Assembly (NCBI GenBank): GCA_014874455.1
Contig: JADBJL010000114.1
Location: 1-64,000 of the forward strand
From: Thermomicrobiaceae bacterium
GTDB lineage: Bacteria; Chloroflexota; Chloroflexia; Thermomicrobiales; Thermomicrobiaceae
Reading direction: 5' to 3'
Length of the DNA: 64,000 nucleotides
This document shows, one piece after another, positions 36,246 through 45,180 of the stretch (position 1 is its first letter; each line of letters starts with the position of its first letter). Position numbers and translations under genes: made by a program. A model generated the notes under the pieces. The model was given only the letters and a program-made list of their open reading frames with translations, was not told where the DNA came from and searched no databases.

Positions 36246-36590
36246 GTGGGCGCGAGGGCAGTCGGTGCGCGCTCGGAGAAGCTCCTGGCGCTCTTCCTGC
36301 GGCTCCTGGACGGCAAGATGCGGTACGATCCCCAGCAGGTGCGTGAGGCGCTGCTTGCGCGGCTCTCACCGGTTCGCGTCCTCACCGCTGGCATCGGCTG
36401 GCACGGGCTCGATGAGTCCACGCGACGGGTTGAGTGGACTGAAAGCAGGCAGCCAGCGGCGCGCTCTGCTCGGGCCGGACGGCGTCGTGAGCTGGCCGCC
36501 CGCGGGCGCACAGCCTCGCACGATAGTCGGTGGCGGTGGTCGATCCGCTGCATTGCGCAGCTCGATGCGGCACAGGACTCGGGAGTCTGA
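36246..36590 (+). CDS. Possible hypothetical protein upstream of fhs
   Basis: A 114-codon frame starting at GTG 36246. The first ~55 codons have the high GC3 and plausible composition of this genome (EKLLALFLRLLDGKMRYDP, LLARLSPVRVLTAGIGWHGL). The last ~45 are Arg/Ala/Ser-rich and unconvincing. No family is recognised. It may be a degraded gene, a genuine small gene, or the fhs leader. The surrounding gap (36045-36603) holds nothing else I can support. Confidence 0.25.
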   Translation: MGARAVGARSEKLLALFLRLLDGKMRYDPQQVREALLARLSPVRVLTAGIGWHGLDESTRRVEWTESRQPAARSARAGRRRELAARGRTASHDSRWRWSIRCIAQLDAAQDSGV

Positions 36591-36603
36591 TGAGGGGGAT
36601 GTG

Positions 36604-38262
36604 ATGAGCACCGATCCGCGGCCGATCGTCGAGATCGCCGAAGAGCTCGGGCTGCGGCCCGATGAGATCGAGCTCTACGGGCCGTACAAGGCGAAAGTCA
36701 ACCTCGACGTGCTCCAGCGCCTCCCCACGCGGCGCGCCAGGTACGTCCTGGTCACTGGCACCACCCCCACCCCCTTCGGCGAGGGCAAGACCACGGTGAC
36801 GGTCGGGCTCGGCCAGGCGTTCGCGCACCTGGGCCTGCGCTCGATCGTGACCGTCAGGCAGTCCTCGCTGGGGCCGGTGTTCGGCACCAAGGGGGCGGGC
36901 GCTGGCGGCGGCAAGGCCCAGCTACTACCGTTTCCGGATCTCGCGCTCCACTTCACCGGCGACAGCCACGCCGTCACCGCCGCCCACAACCTGTGCGCGG
37001 CCTTCCTCGACCACGCCCTCGATCGGGGGGAGGTGGTGCTGAACCCTCGGACGATCACCTGGCCGCGGGTGCTCGACGTCAACGACCGCGCTCTCCGGCA
37101 CATCGTCACCGGGCTCGAGGAGCCCGGTGCCGCAACCCGCTCGACCCGCTTCGACATCACCGCCGCCTCGGAGGTGATGGCGATCCTGGCGCTGGCGACG
37201 GGCTATCGCGACCTCAGGGAGCGGCTCGGCCGCATCGTCGTGGGCTTCACCTACGATGGCCAACCGGTGACCGCGGAAGACCTGCGCGTCGCCGGGTCGA
37301 TGACGGCGCTCCTGGTCGAGGCGCTGAAGCCGAATCTGGTGCAGACGACGGAGCACACGCCCGCGTTCGTCCACACCGGGCCGTTCGGCAACATCGCGCA
37401 CGGCAACAGCTCGGTCATCGCTGACCTGATCGCGACGCGGCTGGCCGACGTCGTGCTGACGGAAGCTGGATTCGGCACAGAGCTGGGAGCGGAGAAGTTT
37501 TTCCATATCAAGTGCCGCGTCAGCGGGCTGGTACCGGACGCGGCGGTGCTGGTGACCTCGGTGCGGAGCATGAAGGTGCAGGGTGGCGTGGGGAGTCGTC
37601 GCACCCGCGCGGCCGAGGAGGAGCTGGCGCGCGAGGACGTCGGCGCGGTCGAACGTGGGTTGGTGAACTTGGCCAAGCACCTCGAGAACCTGGCGGCGTT
37701 CGGCCTGCCGGTCGTGGTGGTGGTCAACCGCTTCCCGACCGACAGCGAGCGGGAACTGGAGCGCGTGCGCTGCGCGGCGCTGGAGTTGGGCGCCGTGGGT
37801 GCCGCGGTAGTCAGCGTGTACGCCGATGGCGGGCGTGGCGGGCTGGAGGCGGCCCGCGCGCTCGTACAGGCGTTCGAGAAGCCGACGGCGTTCCGCCCGC
37901 TCTATGAGCTCGACGCGCCGCTCGAGCAGAAAGTCGAGGTCATTGCGCGCACGCTCTACGGGGCCGGAAGCGTGCGCTTCAGCGCGGCCGCCAGGCGGCA
38001 GCTCGACCTGCTGGCGCGACACGGCTACGACCGGCTGCCGGTCTGCATGGCCAAGACGCCGCTCTCGCTGAGCGCCGACCCGTCACTCCTGGGTCGTCCG
38101 GAGGGATTCGAGGTCACCGTCCGCGAGCTCCGGCTCATGGCCGGCGCCGGCTTCGTAACCGCGCTGCTGGGGGATATCCAGACGATGCCAGCGCTCGGGC
38201 GTCGCCCGCTGGGGGCGGAGATCGATGTGGACGAGCACGGGGTCATCCACGGCTTGCGCTAG
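36604..38262 (+). CDS. fhs: Formate-tetrahydrofolate ligase
   Basis: 552 aa, normal length. The P-loop region reads TGTTPTPFGEGKTTVTVGLGQ (about 52-72), then SSLGPVFGTKGAGAGGGKAQ, NLCAAFLDHAL, and ADVVLTEAGFGTELGAEKFFHIKCR, all diagnostic. The enzyme makes 10-formyl-THF from formate, THF and ATP for purine and fMet-tRNA synthesis. The ATG at 36604 follows a GGGGGA-type site. Monocistronic. Many bacteria carry a ZTP riboswitch ahead of fhs, but I could not find its conserved core here. Confidence 0.96.
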   Translation: MSTDPRPIVEIAEELGLRPDEIELYGPYKAKVNLDVLQRLPTRRARYVLVTGTTPTPFGEGKTTVTVGLGQAFAHLGLRSIVTVRQSSLGPVFGTKGAGAGGGKAQLLPFPDLALHFTGDSHAVTAAHNLCAAFLDHALDRGEVVLNPRTITWPRVLDVNDRALRHIVTGLEEPGAATRSTRFDITAASEVMAILALATGYRDLRERLGRIVVGFTYDGQPVTAEDLRVAGSMTALLVEALKPNLVQTTEHTPAFVHTGPFGNIAHGNSSVIADLIATRLADVVLTEAGFGTELGAEKFFHIKCRVSGLVPDAAVLVTSVRSMKVQGGVGSRRTRAAEEELAREDVGAVERGLVNLAKHLENLAAFGLPVVVVVNRFPTDSERELERVRCAALELGAVGAAVVSVYADGGRGGLEAARALVQAFEKPTAFRPLYELDAPLEQKVEVIARTLYGAGSVRFSAAARRQLDLLARHGYDRLPVCMAKTPLSLSADPSLLGRPEGFEVTVRELRLMAGAGFVTALLGDIQTMPALGRRPLGAEIDVDEHGVIHGLR

Positions 38263-38613
38263 GGACGCTGACGCGAGATACCGAGCACGGATCGTCGCAT
38301 GTCGCGCCCGCGCGGGCGTGCCCGTGCGGGGTCGACCCTTGTTCTGTGACAGCCGGCCCATCGTGCCGGCTCGTTCGAAGACCGTGGAGTCGGGGATCGT
38401 CGGCTCGCCATAATCGGACGGCGCTGGTCATTGCCTGCCTCCGTTCCGAGGTGCCTGCGTCGGCGCGTGCAAGCAGCCAGCGAGGCACTGCCGCTCGGGA
38501 GCTCTCGACGAGATGGTATCCTCGATAGGCGAGGATCGAACCCACCCGTCGCTCCGGCCCGGCGAAGGCTTCGTCGCCGCGTGAGCGGCTGGGACGTGTC
38601 GAGACGTAACAGC
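38263..38613 (+). other. fhs downstream region
   Basis: 351 nt without a supportable gene. A 7-bp hairpin, AGCCGGC/GCCGGCT (38351-38357 with 38365-38371), and the palindrome CGCCCGCGCGGGCG (38305-38318) may end the fhs transcript. No T tract is present. Confidence 0.3.
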
Positions 38614-38730
38614 ATGGCTGAGCTGGTCTGTCCGAACTGTTTGGAGCGCGTGCGCACCGCGGAGCGCGATAGGGGGTCGGCTTCGAGCTGTGTCGAGTGC
38701 GGGTCGGGTTCCTCAGGCGAGCTGGGTTAG
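38614..38730 (+). CDS. Putative zinc-ribbon microprotein (possibly frameshifted)
   Basis: 38 aa: MAELVCPNCLERVRTAERD, a short loop, then CVEC and a Gly/Ser tail. The two CxxC pairs can bind one zinc. There is no obvious ribosome site. A second open frame (+1 relative) overlaps at 38690-38914 and carries EEGERQRYHRRRKPRLSLEELLDFRFSE, which looks more like coding than noise. The pair could be one zinc-ribbon protein split by a frameshift. Function unknown. Confidence 0.35.
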   Translation: MAELVCPNCLERVRTAERDRGSASSCVECGSGSSGELG

Positions 38731-38931
38731 CTCGCCCGGGCGGAGTCGTCCTACTACCGTCGCTGGCCCGACTGGGACGATTGACGATGGCGAAGAGGGC
38801 GAGCGGCAGAGGTACCATAGGCGCAGGAAGCCACGGCTCTCCCTTGAAGAGCTGCTCGACTTCCGATTCAGTGAGTCCTCGCAGGCTGTCTCCGCGCGGT
38901 GCACGGCGGGGTGACCAGGCGGCAGAGCACC

Positions 38932-40767
38932 ATGAGTACGATGCGACAGGCGCTAACTGAGCGACTTGCGTCACTGGAACCCGCCCCAGGCGTCTACCTG
39001 ATGAAGGACGCGCAGGGCCGCGTCATCTACGTCGGCAAAGCCACGTCCCTCCGCGCGCGCGTGCGCTCGTACTTCGGCTCGCGGGCCGGCATGGACGGCA
39101 AGACGCGGGAACTCGTCGAGCACATCGCCGACTTCGAGGTGATTCGAACCGACACGCCGAGCGAGGCGCTTATCCTCGAGAACGAGCTGATCAAGCGCTA
39201 CCGTCCTCGCTACAACATCATGCTCCGCGACGACAAGACGTACCCGTTCATCCGGGTCACGAACGAACCCTATCCGCGGGTGATCGCCACCCGGCGCATC
39301 GTCCACGACGGTAGCCGCTACTTCGGCCCCTATCCCAGCGCCGGAGCGGTGCACCGGACGCTCGAGCTGCTGAAACGCCTCTTCCCCTACCGGGCCTGCG
39401 ACATCGAGATCACCGGAGACGCACCGCGCCCATGCCTCTACTATCACATCGGACGGTGCGTGGGGCCGTGCATCGGCGCGGTCTCGCAGGAGGAGTACCG
39501 CCAGGTCATCGAGAACGTCGTGCTCTTCCTTCAAGGCCGTGGGGAAGACCTGATCCCGAATCTCCGCCGCCAGATGGAGGAGGCCGCCGAACAGCTCGAT
39601 TTCGAGCGCGCGGCGCGGCTGCGCGACGAGCTGAAGGCGATCGAGCATGTTCTCCAGCACCAGAAGGTCATCACCGGCCGGAACGAGTCGTTCGACGTGC
39701 TGGCGGTAGCGCAGGGCCTCGGTGGGGATGCCTGCGTCCAGGTGGGCTTCGTGCGCAACGGGAAGCTCCTCGGTTCCGAGTACTACCTGATGACCGGCGC
39801 GCGGGTGGACGATACGCCGAGCGCTATCTTGAGCTCGTTCGTGGGCCAGTTCTATCAGCAGGCCGCGCAGATCCCCGCCGAGCTGGTGCTACAGCACGCG
39901 CTCGAGGAGCCTGAAGTCGTCAGTGACTGGCTGGCCAGTCGACGCGGAGGTCGTGTCAAGCTCACTGTGCCCAAGCGTGGCCTGCGCCGCGAGCTGGTCG
40001 AGATGATCGCCAAGAGCGCGCGGCAGAACCTCGAGCAGAGTCGCGTGCGCTGGCTCAACGACGAGCAGCGCACCACGGCGGCGCTCAGCGAGCTGGCCGA
40101 CGCGCTCGGCCTCGACCGAATGCCCAGGCGGATCGAATGCTTCGACGTCTCGAACCTCCACGGTACCAACGCGGTGGCGAGCATGGTCGTCTTCGAGAAC
40201 GGGAAGCCGAAGAAGAGCGACTACCGACGCTTCCAGATCAAGCAGGTCGAAGGCCCAAACGACTTCGCGATGATGCGGGAGGCGATCCGGCGGCGCTACC
40301 GGCGAGCGCTCGACGCCGAGCAGACCGAGGCGTGGCAGACGATGCCTGACCTGATCATCGTGGACGGGGGCAAAGGGCAGCTCAGCGCCGCGCTGAGCGC
40401 CCTGGAGGAACTCGGGCTCGCTCTTCCCGTCGCGGCGCTGGCGAAAGAGCACGAGGAGCTGTTCCTGCCCGAGCAGCCCGCACCGATCCTGCTGCCGCGA
40501 GACTCCCAGGCGCTGTTCCTGGTGCAGCGCATCCGCGACGAGGCACACCGGTTTGCGGTGACGTTCCATCGCAAGCGGCGTACCAAGACGAGTATCCGCT
40601 CGGTGCTCGACGAGATCCCCGGTGTCGGCCCGCGCCGGCGGCGAGAGCTCTTGCGTCGCTTCGGCTCAGTGGAGGGCATCCGGCAGGCCAGCCTCGAGGA
40701 ACTGGCCGGTATCAAGGGGATCGGCCGCGCGCTGGCCGAGCAGATCAAGGCTGAGCTGGGCCAATGA
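38932..40767 (+). CDS. uvrC: UvrABC excinuclease subunit C
   Basis: 611 aa. N-terminal GIY-YIG nuclease (PGVYLMKDAQGRVIYVGKA, then RVRSYF), the 3' incision site. The Cys cluster DAPRPCLYYHIGRCVGPCIG is typical. The UVR domain that binds UvrB follows (EQLDFERAARLRDELKAIE), then the RNase H-like 5' nuclease (RIECFDVSNLHGTNAVASMVVF, LIIVDGGKGQLSAAL). Two helix-hairpin-helix motifs end the protein (IPGVGPRRRRELLRRFG, IKGIGRALAEQI). Dual incision in nucleotide excision repair. Start at ATG 38932; 38941 is an alternative. It overlaps tsaC by ATGA. Confidence 0.96.
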   Translation: MSTMRQALTERLASLEPAPGVYLMKDAQGRVIYVGKATSLRARVRSYFGSRAGMDGKTRELVEHIADFEVIRTDTPSEALILENELIKRYRPRYNIMLRDDKTYPFIRVTNEPYPRVIATRRIVHDGSRYFGPYPSAGAVHRTLELLKRLFPYRACDIEITGDAPRPCLYYHIGRCVGPCIGAVSQEEYRQVIENVVLFLQGRGEDLIPNLRRQMEEAAEQLDFERAARLRDELKAIEHVLQHQKVITGRNESFDVLAVAQGLGGDACVQVGFVRNGKLLGSEYYLMTGARVDDTPSAILSSFVGQFYQQAAQIPAELVLQHALEEPEVVSDWLASRRGGRVKLTVPKRGLRRELVEMIAKSARQNLEQSRVRWLNDEQRTTAALSELADALGLDRMPRRIECFDVSNLHGTNAVASMVVFENGKPKKSDYRRFQIKQVEGPNDFAMMREAIRRRYRRALDAEQTEAWQTMPDLIIVDGGKGQLSAALSALEELGLALPVAALAKEHEELFLPEQPAPILLPRDSQALFLVQRIRDEAHRFAVTFHRKRRTKTSIRSVLDEIPGVGPRRRRELLRRFGSVEGIRQASLEELAGIKGIGRALAEQIKAELGQ

Positions 40768-41420
40768 ACGCATCCGGGCAGGCGCGCGTGGTCAGGGCGG
40801 ACGACCCGGAGGCCATTGCCCTGGCGACCTCGGTGCTTCGCCAGGGAGGTTTGGTCGTGTTCCCGACTGATACCGTGTACGGGGTCGGTGCTGCCGTCGA
40901 TCGACCAGACGCCGTGGCACGTATCTACCGAGTGAAGGGGCGACCCCTCGACCGCCCGATCCCGGTACTGATCTCTTCGGTGGATCAAATCGAACGCCTG
41001 GCGGCGCGCGTCGACGAGCGCGTGCGGCGTTTAGCTGAGGCCTTCTGGCCCGGCGCGCTGACCATCGTGGTTCCGGCACAAGACTGGCTTCCCGAGGAGA
41101 TCGTGCGGGAGACCGGAGCGGTCGGCCTGCGCATGCCGGATCATCCAGTCGCGCTGGCGATCATCGAGGCGGCCGGGGGCGCGCTGGCGACGACCAGCGC
41201 GAACCGTTCGGGAGAGAAGGAAGCCTGCACGGCTGAGGAGGCGCTCGAGGCGCTCGGTGACCGGGTCGAGCTGATCATCGATGGTGGCCGCACGCCGGGT
41301 GGCGTGCCCTCGACCGTGGTGGCTGTGACGAACTCCGAGCTGCAGGTGTTGCGCGTCGGCGCGCTCGACCCCGCGCTCGTCCGGCGCGTGTTCAGGGGGG
41401 AGACCGGGAACACCCGGTGA
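40764..41420 (+). CDS. tsaC: L-threonylcarbamoyladenylate synthase (Sua5/YrdC family)
   Basis: 218 aa. The N-terminal LRQGGLVVFPTDTVYGVGA and YRVKGRPLDRPIPVLIS contain the conserved Lys/Arg that bind the nucleotide; WPGALTIV, VGLRMPDH and TTSANRSGEKE are further family signatures. It makes threonylcarbamoyl-AMP from Thr, bicarbonate and ATP for t6A37 modification of ANN-decoding tRNAs. It is the short TsaC form, without the Sua5 C-terminal domain. Co-translated with uvrC by a four-base overlap. Confidence 0.93.
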   Translation: MNASGQARVVRADDPEAIALATSVLRQGGLVVFPTDTVYGVGAAVDRPDAVARIYRVKGRPLDRPIPVLISSVDQIERLAARVDERVRRLAEAFWPGALTIVVPAQDWLPEEIVRETGAVGLRMPDHPVALAIIEAAGGALATTSANRSGEKEACTAEEALEALGDRVELIIDGGRTPGGVPSTVVAVTNSELQVLRVGALDPALVRRVFRGETGNTR

Positions 41421-41534
41421 CCGATGGCTCGTCTTCGCTTTGCCGTTGCTCCTGGTACGCGCGCGGCTGCTGGCGACATCCACTCTGGCGCTGGGGCTCT
41501 GCCACCGAGCTCGCAAGGGGGTACGGTCGTCGTG

Positions 41535-41562
41535 TTGACACGGGTACGCGTGACGCTAGGAT
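41535..41562 (+). promoter_or_regulatory. Promoter of the second glycosyltransferase
   Basis: TTGACA (41535-41540), 16-nt spacer, TAGGAT (41557-41562). A perfect -35 and the same TAGGAT -10 seen at other promoters here. The start would be near 41569, about 70 nt before the gene. Confidence 0.65.
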
Positions 41563-41640
41563 ACTTGAGATTCGGGCTGGGGCACAGGCGTGGCCGGTGA
41601 GTACCATCCCTTGAGGCCGCGCAGAGAAGGGGGAGGATAG

Positions 41641-42927
41641 GTGCCGCGCTGGGCAACTATCGGGATGCTCGGAGTCCTGTCCATGGGCCTCGTGCGCCGT
41701 CGAAGGCGCCGCCGCACGCGGCTCCCGGAGCACCCGCATGCCGCCAGGTCTGGACAGAATGAGAGCTCGCGCGTCCTGATCCTGTCGGCGTCGGTCGGCG
41801 GAGGTCACAATGCAGCCGCCGCAGTGATCCGGAGCGAGCTGAGTCACGCCGGACACCACGTCGAAGTCGTCGACGGGCTGGCGCTGGCCAGCCCTCTCCT
41901 CAGCCGCTACTTCCAGTGGGCCTATCCCTGGCAGTTGAAGTGGGTGCCCTGGCTCTACGAGTGGCAGATACGACTCTCGAACGGGCGCTGGGCGGCGAGC
42001 GTGATACGGCGGCTCTGCGCCGCGTTGTGGAGCGAGCGGCTGCTTGACCTGGTCGAGCGTGTCCAGCCTGACCTGGTGGTGTCGACCTACCCGTTGATGA
42101 CGGCGGTGCTCGGCCGGCTTCGTGCGTGGCAGAGCATTTCCTGCCCCTGTGCCGCCGTAGTGACGGACTACGGCGTGCATCGGCTCTGGACAGCGCCCGG
42201 CATCGATCTGCACTTAGTCGTCTCCAACGACGCTCTCGGCCAGGTGACCGATGCCGATGGCATGGTGGCGGTGATGCAGCCCCTGGTCAGCCCGGCCTAT
42301 CTCGTCCTGCGCGACCGCGAGGCAGCCCGCGCGCGACTGCACCTGCCGCCCCAAGGCTTCATCGCTCTCGTGGTCGGCGGGGCCTGGGGTATCGGCGACC
42401 TCGAGACGATCGCGGCCGATGTCGTCGCCAGCGGTGTCTACACCGTCGTGATCTGTGGCCGGAACGCGGCGCTCGCCGCGCGGCTATCGACCCGCTTCGC
42501 CGGGTGTGAGACCGTCCGCGTGCTCGGCTGGACTGACGAGCTGCCGTGGTATATGGCGGCCGCGGACTGCCTGGTGCAGAGCGCGGGCGGGCTGACCTGT
42601 CTCGAGGCCGTGGCAGCGCGCCTGCCGATCGTCCTCTACCGCCCGGTTGCGGGGCACGGTCGTATGAACGCCTGGGCGATGGAGCGTGCCGGCGTGGCCT
42701 ACTGGGCACGGTCAGCACAGGAACTCACAGCCTTGCTGCGGGCTGCGGCCGCTGGACAGATCCAGCTCGCTCCGCCTCAGGTAGCGAGCGGGCTGCCAGC
42801 CAGCGTCGCGCTGCTCTCACTGCTTCCTGAGAAGACGTGCCAGCGGCCGGATGCCGCAGGCGCGGTGCCGATCTCGACGCGTAACCCCGACAGAGGGTCA
42901 CTCGCCGCCTCCGGGCGGCTGGAATAG
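41641..42927 (+). CDS. MGDG-synthase/MurG-like glycosyltransferase
   Basis: 428 aa, GTG start with GGGGGAGG four bases upstream. A short hydrophobic N-terminus (WATIGMLGVLSMGLV) is followed by a run of seven basic residues, a membrane anchor with positive-inside charge. The GT28 domains follow: SVGGGHNAAAAVIRSEL, VSTYPLMTAVLGRL, VVTDYGVHRLWTAPGIDLHL, VVGGAWGIGDLE, and AGGLTCLEAVAARLPIVLYRPVAGHGRMNAWAME. It is a clear paralogue of the enzyme at 3837-5714, sharing most motif blocks, but it lacks the C-terminal deacetylase-like domain. Likely product: a glycolipid made at the cytoplasmic face. Own promoter at 41535-41562; not in a glycan cluster. Confidence 0.85.
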   Translation: MPRWATIGMLGVLSMGLVRRRRRRRTRLPEHPHAARSGQNESSRVLILSASVGGGHNAAAAVIRSELSHAGHHVEVVDGLALASPLLSRYFQWAYPWQLKWVPWLYEWQIRLSNGRWAASVIRRLCAALWSERLLDLVERVQPDLVVSTYPLMTAVLGRLRAWQSISCPCAAVVTDYGVHRLWTAPGIDLHLVVSNDALGQVTDADGMVAVMQPLVSPAYLVLRDREAARARLHLPPQGFIALVVGGAWGIGDLETIAADVVASGVYTVVICGRNAALAARLSTRFAGCETVRVLGWTDELPWYMAAADCLVQSAGGLTCLEAVAARLPIVLYRPVAGHGRMNAWAMERAGVAYWARSAQELTALLRAAAAGQIQLAPPQVASGLPASVALLSLLPEKTCQRPDAAGAVPISTRNPDRGSLAASGRLE

Positions 42928-42965
42928 CCTGCCCAGACCGCGGTTGCAGGCACCACGCAGACCGG

Positions 42966-43961
42966 TTACGGCGCGCGCTCGGTCGGTTGCGCCTCGCGGG
43001 CCGGGCTCAGCCCGGCATAGGAACCGATGAGCAGGCCGATCGCGCTCCCGAGCAGACCACCGAGGCTTGCGACCAGCACCCAGCTCACCGTCTCCGCGAT
43101 CAGCGGGCGCAGGAGGAGTGCGAGCAGCGAGCCGAGGACGAACCCCGGGAGGATCGCCCACGCCATCAGGTGCTCAGCATGGGAAAGGATCCATTCCTCC
43201 CTGCCTGGCCCGATACCGGTCTCGGTCAGCGTCTGCTGTGCGACATAGGTCTCACCGAGCGCTGCTCCATACACGACATGCAAGATCAGGTTGCCGATAA
43301 TCGGGAGCGGCCCGGCGCCCAGATCCAGGCCCAAGAAGCCCGCACCCGTCGCCGGGAAGAAGACGACGAGCGACGCGATCCAGGGCAGGAGGGAGAAGAG
43401 CACACCGCGGCGCCAGCCGGGCCCGTGCAGCCTCGGCTCCACAAGAAAGGCGTAGAGGATCGCCCACGCGATGCCGGCCGCAAAATGCACCAGCAGTGCC
43501 AGCGGCAGGTTGACCGCCGCGGTCTCGGTGAGCACGTTGTGGGCCAGGCCATCGAACCAGCGCTGCAGCGTCGAGCCGACAGGTAGCGCCTCGGCCAGCG
43601 GACGAACCACCAATCCCCAGGCGCCGATCCAGACTGTCGTTGCCGCTCCGGTCGCTGCGAAGCCGGCCAGGATACTCAACGGCAGCCAATCGCGCAGCCG
43701 ACCAGACGGAAGGCGTTCGGGCTCCCGCGAGGGCCGCCGTGGCACCGGGCGGGCTGCGCCCGCCGCCGGGCCGGTGACGACTTCCTCGGCAGGTCTCAGC
43801 CATCCGGTTACCAGCACCACGGCGCCGACGATGACCGCAGCCGCGGCCATGATCGCCTGCGCATAGCGCCCCTGAACGAGGTGGAAAATGCCAGCCGGAA
43901 TCGCGATGACGAGAAGCACCAGGTAGACCAGATCCCAGATCGCCCATCGTCGGTTCGCCAT
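42966..43961 (-). CDS. Polytopic membrane protein, unknown function
   Basis: 331 aa from ATG 43961 (GAGGAGGG upstream). Eight or so hydrophobic segments. The first pair (WDLVYLVLLVIAIPAGIF, AIMAAAAVIVGAVVLVTGW) is separated by a Pro/Arg-rich cytoplasmic loop (PVPRRPSREPERLPSGRLRD) from a second bundle rich in Gly and Ala. Conserved-looking patches are LVHFAAGIAWAILYAFLVEP, PATGAGFLGLDLGAGPLP and HVVYGAALG, with His residues inside helices. I do not recognise the family with certainty. It is transcribed divergently from another unknown membrane protein at 44317. Confidence 0.7.
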   Translation of the reverse strand: MANRRWAIWDLVYLVLLVIAIPAGIFHLVQGRYAQAIMAAAAVIVGAVVLVTGWLRPAEEVVTGPAAGAARPVPRRPSREPERLPSGRLRDWLPLSILAGFAATGAATTVWIGAWGLVVRPLAEALPVGSTLQRWFDGLAHNVLTETAAVNLPLALLVHFAAGIAWAILYAFLVEPRLHGPGWRRGVLFSLLPWIASLVVFFPATGAGFLGLDLGAGPLPIIGNLILHVVYGAALGETYVAQQTLTETGIGPGREEWILSHAEHLMAWAILPGFVLGSLLALLLRPLIAETVSWVLVASLGGLLGSAIGLLIGSYAGLSPAREAQPTERAP

Positions 43962-44316
43962 GTTGCCCTCCTCTCGTCGGGCTTCATTCGCAATCCACTG
44001 TGCGGGTACAGCGATGCGGACGATTTGGGTGGCTGGCTCGTCTATCGTGTGCACCAGGGTTGAGGATCGGCCTCCGCGACGTGCGGGTGACGCTACCGGA
44101 TTGGCTCAGTGTCGCACCGCTGGAGCACCCGCTCGATTGTCACGAAGCTCTCTAGAAGTAGAGTGTAGCGCAGGAGACGAGCAGGAACCAGGGCGACGAG
44201 CGCTGGGGGCCCGAGCAGGCGGGCTTCTGCCGTGACTCGGTGGTCGCGGTTGGCCGCGGGTCGGGCGAGCGGTTAGGATTGCACCAGAGACCGGACGCAG
44301 GCGGAGGATAGCCGGC
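43962..44316. other. Divergent intergenic region between two membrane-protein genes
   Basis: 355 nt, no gene. On the plus strand TAGGAT (44274-44279), 18 nt after TTGGCC (44250-44255), is a plausible promoter for the gene at 44317. The minus-strand promoter is not evident. Confidence 0.35.
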
Positions 44317-45168
44317 GTGCTGCCGAACGTCCATCGAGCGGTTTTCCTGCGGCTTACCCTGCTCGGGCTGGCCAGTGCTGTCCTGCTCGCCGGTGTCGGG
44401 CTGCTGGCCCAGCGGGTCGAGCCACCGCTCGGGAGCGTCCCGATCATCGATTCCGGAGGGCGAAGCTACTGGTTGGCCGGGCTGGCCCTGGCCATGATGT
44501 GCGGCGTGGCTTATCAGCTCGCTGACCGCACCACGATTTATGCGCGGGTCACCGCGGCTGCTCGGGGCGTGCGCTACGATCCTGTGCCCGATCTGCCGCT
44601 GGCGTGGATTCTGCCGTTCACGACCTTTATCGGGGCCGTGCTACTGCTGAGTGTCTACCACTCGCTCACGGCTGTCGCCGCGATCGCGCTCGGCTCGTTC
44701 CTGGCGCTCGTGGCGGGGACAGGGGCACGGCACTACCTGTACGATGCCGACGAGCAGGCGCGTAGCTATGCCCGGGTCGTCCACACGCTGGCAGTGCACG
44801 GCGTGGCGCTCGTGACGCTGGCCATGATCTATATCAACAAGCTGCGCAGTCTCTACTCGGGTACCGCTGTGCTGCTGCTGGCCGGGTTGCTTCTCCTGCA
44901 ACTCTCGGAGGCCGAGGACATCCCGCTCGATCGGCGGGTGCTGTACGCGGTCGTGGGTGGTCTGGTGCTCGGCGAGATCACCTGGGCGCTCAACTACTGG
45001 CGGGCGACTGGCTGGCTCGGTGGGGCGGTACTCCTGGTCTTCTTCTACCTGCTCGCGGGAGTGATCCTGGTGCGGATGCAGCGCGGCGTGCTCGTGCGCG
45101 ACGTGCTGGAGTACGGAGCCGTGGCCACCCTGGCGTTCGGTGTGCTGGTGTGGGCTGCGTTGCGATAG
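44317..45168 (+). CDS. Polytopic membrane protein, unknown function
   Basis: 283 aa, GTG start with GCGGAGGA upstream. About eight membrane helices spread over the whole length with short loops; the longest loop (about 75-95) is cytoplasmic, with YARVTAAARGVRYDPVPD. No catalytic motif is visible. Chloroflexota genomes carry several such uncharacterised proteins, and I cannot place this one. It is followed after 12 nt by a 61-aa coiled-coil gene and then rarA, so they may be co-transcribed. Confidence 0.7.
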   Translation: MLPNVHRAVFLRLTLLGLASAVLLAGVGLLAQRVEPPLGSVPIIDSGGRSYWLAGLALAMMCGVAYQLADRTTIYARVTAAARGVRYDPVPDLPLAWILPFTTFIGAVLLLSVYHSLTAVAAIALGSFLALVAGTGARHYLYDADEQARSYARVVHTLAVHGVALVTLAMIYINKLRSLYSGTAVLLLAGLLLLQLSEAEDIPLDRRVLYAVVGGLVLGEITWALNYWRATGWLGGAVLLVFFYLLAGVILVRMQRGVLVRDVLEYGAVATLAFGVLVWAALR

Positions 45169-45180
45169 CGAAGGTGACGC

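Noticed and set aside
36380-36480. Hammerhead-ribozyme-like pattern ahead of fhs (GATGA, 7-bp stem, GAAA)
   Set aside because: The core has extra bases: CTCGATGA in place of CTGATGA and CTGAAA in place of CGAAA. It also lies in a frame with coding-like GC3.
36050-36603. ZTP (pfl) riboswitch expected ahead of fhs
   Set aside because: A fragment like GTCGTGAGCTGGC occurs near 36484, but the second conserved block and pseudoknot partner are absent.
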